From Rhabditophanes sp. KR3021 (Eukaryota > Nematoda > Chromadorea > Rhabditida > Alloionematidae): 64,000 bases of DNA. The notes beneath the pieces are model-generated. The model was not told the DNA's origin, made no database searches, and saw only the letters and a program-made list of their open reading frames with translations. The DNA lies in contig CAUJLY010000006.1 in assembly GCA_963281155.1 (NCBI GenBank), positions 2,790,001-2,854,000 on the forward strand. Direction: 5' to 3'. This document shows positions 63,117 to 64,000 of the stretch, in pieces. Numbering within the stretch: the first letter of the stretch is position 1; every line of letters begins with the position of its first letter. The position numbers were made by a program, and so were the translations under genes.

Positions 63117-63387
63117 TCACGACATCATATTCATTTCTTACAAAAATTGAATGAAGATCAAAATATGAAAGAGAAGAGGATTAGACGCAGCATGAGTGCC
63201 AGAAAGAAGATGAAACACTTTTAGCAGTCCTTTAATAAGTTTGACACATACTCGCCACCAATATAATGTCACTTTTGTCTCCGGTAGGAAATAGTTGATT
63301 ATTGGAGTCATGGGGTGGTAAACGACTATTAAAGTAGGTATTGTCGAAGACGATATACACTCCAATATATATTAAGATAAACGACAC
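63117..63387 (-). CDS. Probable 3' exons of an unrecognised membrane-anchored protein
   Basis: An exon-like block from 63387 (after TTTTTAG) to 63252 (before GTATGT) reads VSFILIYIGVYIVFDNTYFN then SRLPPHDSNNQLFPTG and SDIILVA. Codon use is mixed, with many C-ending codons, unlike the surrounding DNA. Splicing at phase 1 to 63136-63117 (acceptor TTTTTGTAAG) adds KMNMMS and a stop. A possible earlier exon around 63530-63580 reads PRHVKSTKPEFMENIRK. The first block has a hydrophobic stretch followed by a polar, proline-containing segment. The family is not recognised and the 5' exons are not placed. Confidence 0.4.
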
Positions 63388-64000
63388 CTAAAAATTTGAG
63401 TGAGTTAAAAAGTAATTCCGAATCGTTACTCGATCTCATGAATGTCAATTGATAAATGGCAAGTTAAGCCTGACCTAAATCATTAATTGGAAAATAGGAA
63501 TTGCTAAATGGGGATAAACTTGCCTTTCTAATATTTTCCATGAATTCTGGTTTGGTACTTTTTACATGTCTGGGAAAAACTAAATAATATGTCTAAATGT
63601 AAGAATTAGTTTCTGAACTTCTGGAGCATTCACTTTAAATAAAATAAACGTATGCTAATGAAAGGCTTCAACAACAAATTGTACATTATTATAAACATAC
63701 GCAAATCTTATAATCCTTTAATATTAGTTTAAGAAAATATATATGTTTCTTAGAATAAATCAAGTTTAAATAAAGAAAAGATGTTTCAGTTATTAAAAAT
63801 TGTCCAAAATAACTAAATTGGCTAATCTGTTTAACCTGGCCTTGAATAGTGTCATTATCTTGTTAAAAGGAGAGGTGTAATTCGTTGTCACTAGAAGATG
63901 ATGGTAACACTTTTAAAGGAACAAACAATGAGGAAAACAAAAGTGTGAATAATTATTAGATGTCTTCATCCAATTTGACTTTGTCTATTTAAATATCTTT
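63388..64000. other. Window edge, possible upstream exons of the minus-strand gene at 63117-63387
   Basis: A minus-strand segment near 63530-63580 reads as protein-like, but no matching donor was found. The rest is AT-rich with nothing recognised. Confidence 0.3.

Overview
This is a window of nuclear DNA from an animal, almost certainly a nematode. It is AT-rich and has compact genes. Most introns are about 40-75 nt, with acceptors of the TTTTTAG or TTTTCAG type. The gene families also point to a worm: a lipocalin-related (LPR) extracellular protein, a cuticlin-type ZP-domain protein, two secreted proteins that look transthyretin-like, a LIN-1/ELK-type ETS factor and a Sidekick/RIG-4 receptor. 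The species cannot be named from the sequence alone. No rRNA, tRNA, CRISPR array or intact transposon could be recognised.

Layout. 1-861 (+): 3' part of a RASD/Dexras-type small GTPase. 1146-2428 (-): LPR-type lipocalin. 7167-10780 (+): USP7. 11730-13597 (+): GGA clathrin adaptor, tail to tail (18 bp apart) with a ZP-domain membrane protein at 13616-15195 (-). 15985-17540 (-): AGBL4/CCP6 deglutamylase. 19027-23319 (-): a run of small, poorly conserved, mostly secreted genes, with a chromodomain/chromoshadow-like gene broken by single-base deletions at 19664-20446. 24564-25730 (-): a three-exon GPI-anchored Ly6/uPAR-like protein whose last exon has no start codon and is easy to miss. 30902-32189 (-): TMEM144-like transporter. 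33784-34421 (-): typical 2-Cys peroxiredoxin. 35662-42939 (-): Sidekick (6 Ig + 13 FNIII + TM + PDZ ligand). 49291-50527 (-): C2-domain protein. 52814-54879 (-): ELK/LIN-1-type ETS factor with an FxFP ERK-docking motif. 63117-63387 (-): probable 3' exons of an unrecognised gene. Long gene-poor stretches (2.4-7.2, 25.7-30.9, 42.9-49.3 and 54.9-63.1 kb) separate these; those upstream of sidekick and the ETS gene probably hold regulatory DNA or 5' untranslated exons.

The genes do not form a pathway; this is ordinary linkage. The most informative results come from reading across frames. Three genes (USP7, the ETS factor and the chromo gene) are interrupted only by apparent single-base deletions, mostly in homopolymers, while codon sense and splice phase are kept on both sides. 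This looks more like uncorrected sequence errors than gene death. Several small or multi-exon genes can also be assembled by splice-phase matching although no single open frame displays them. No convincing new multi-gene system was found.
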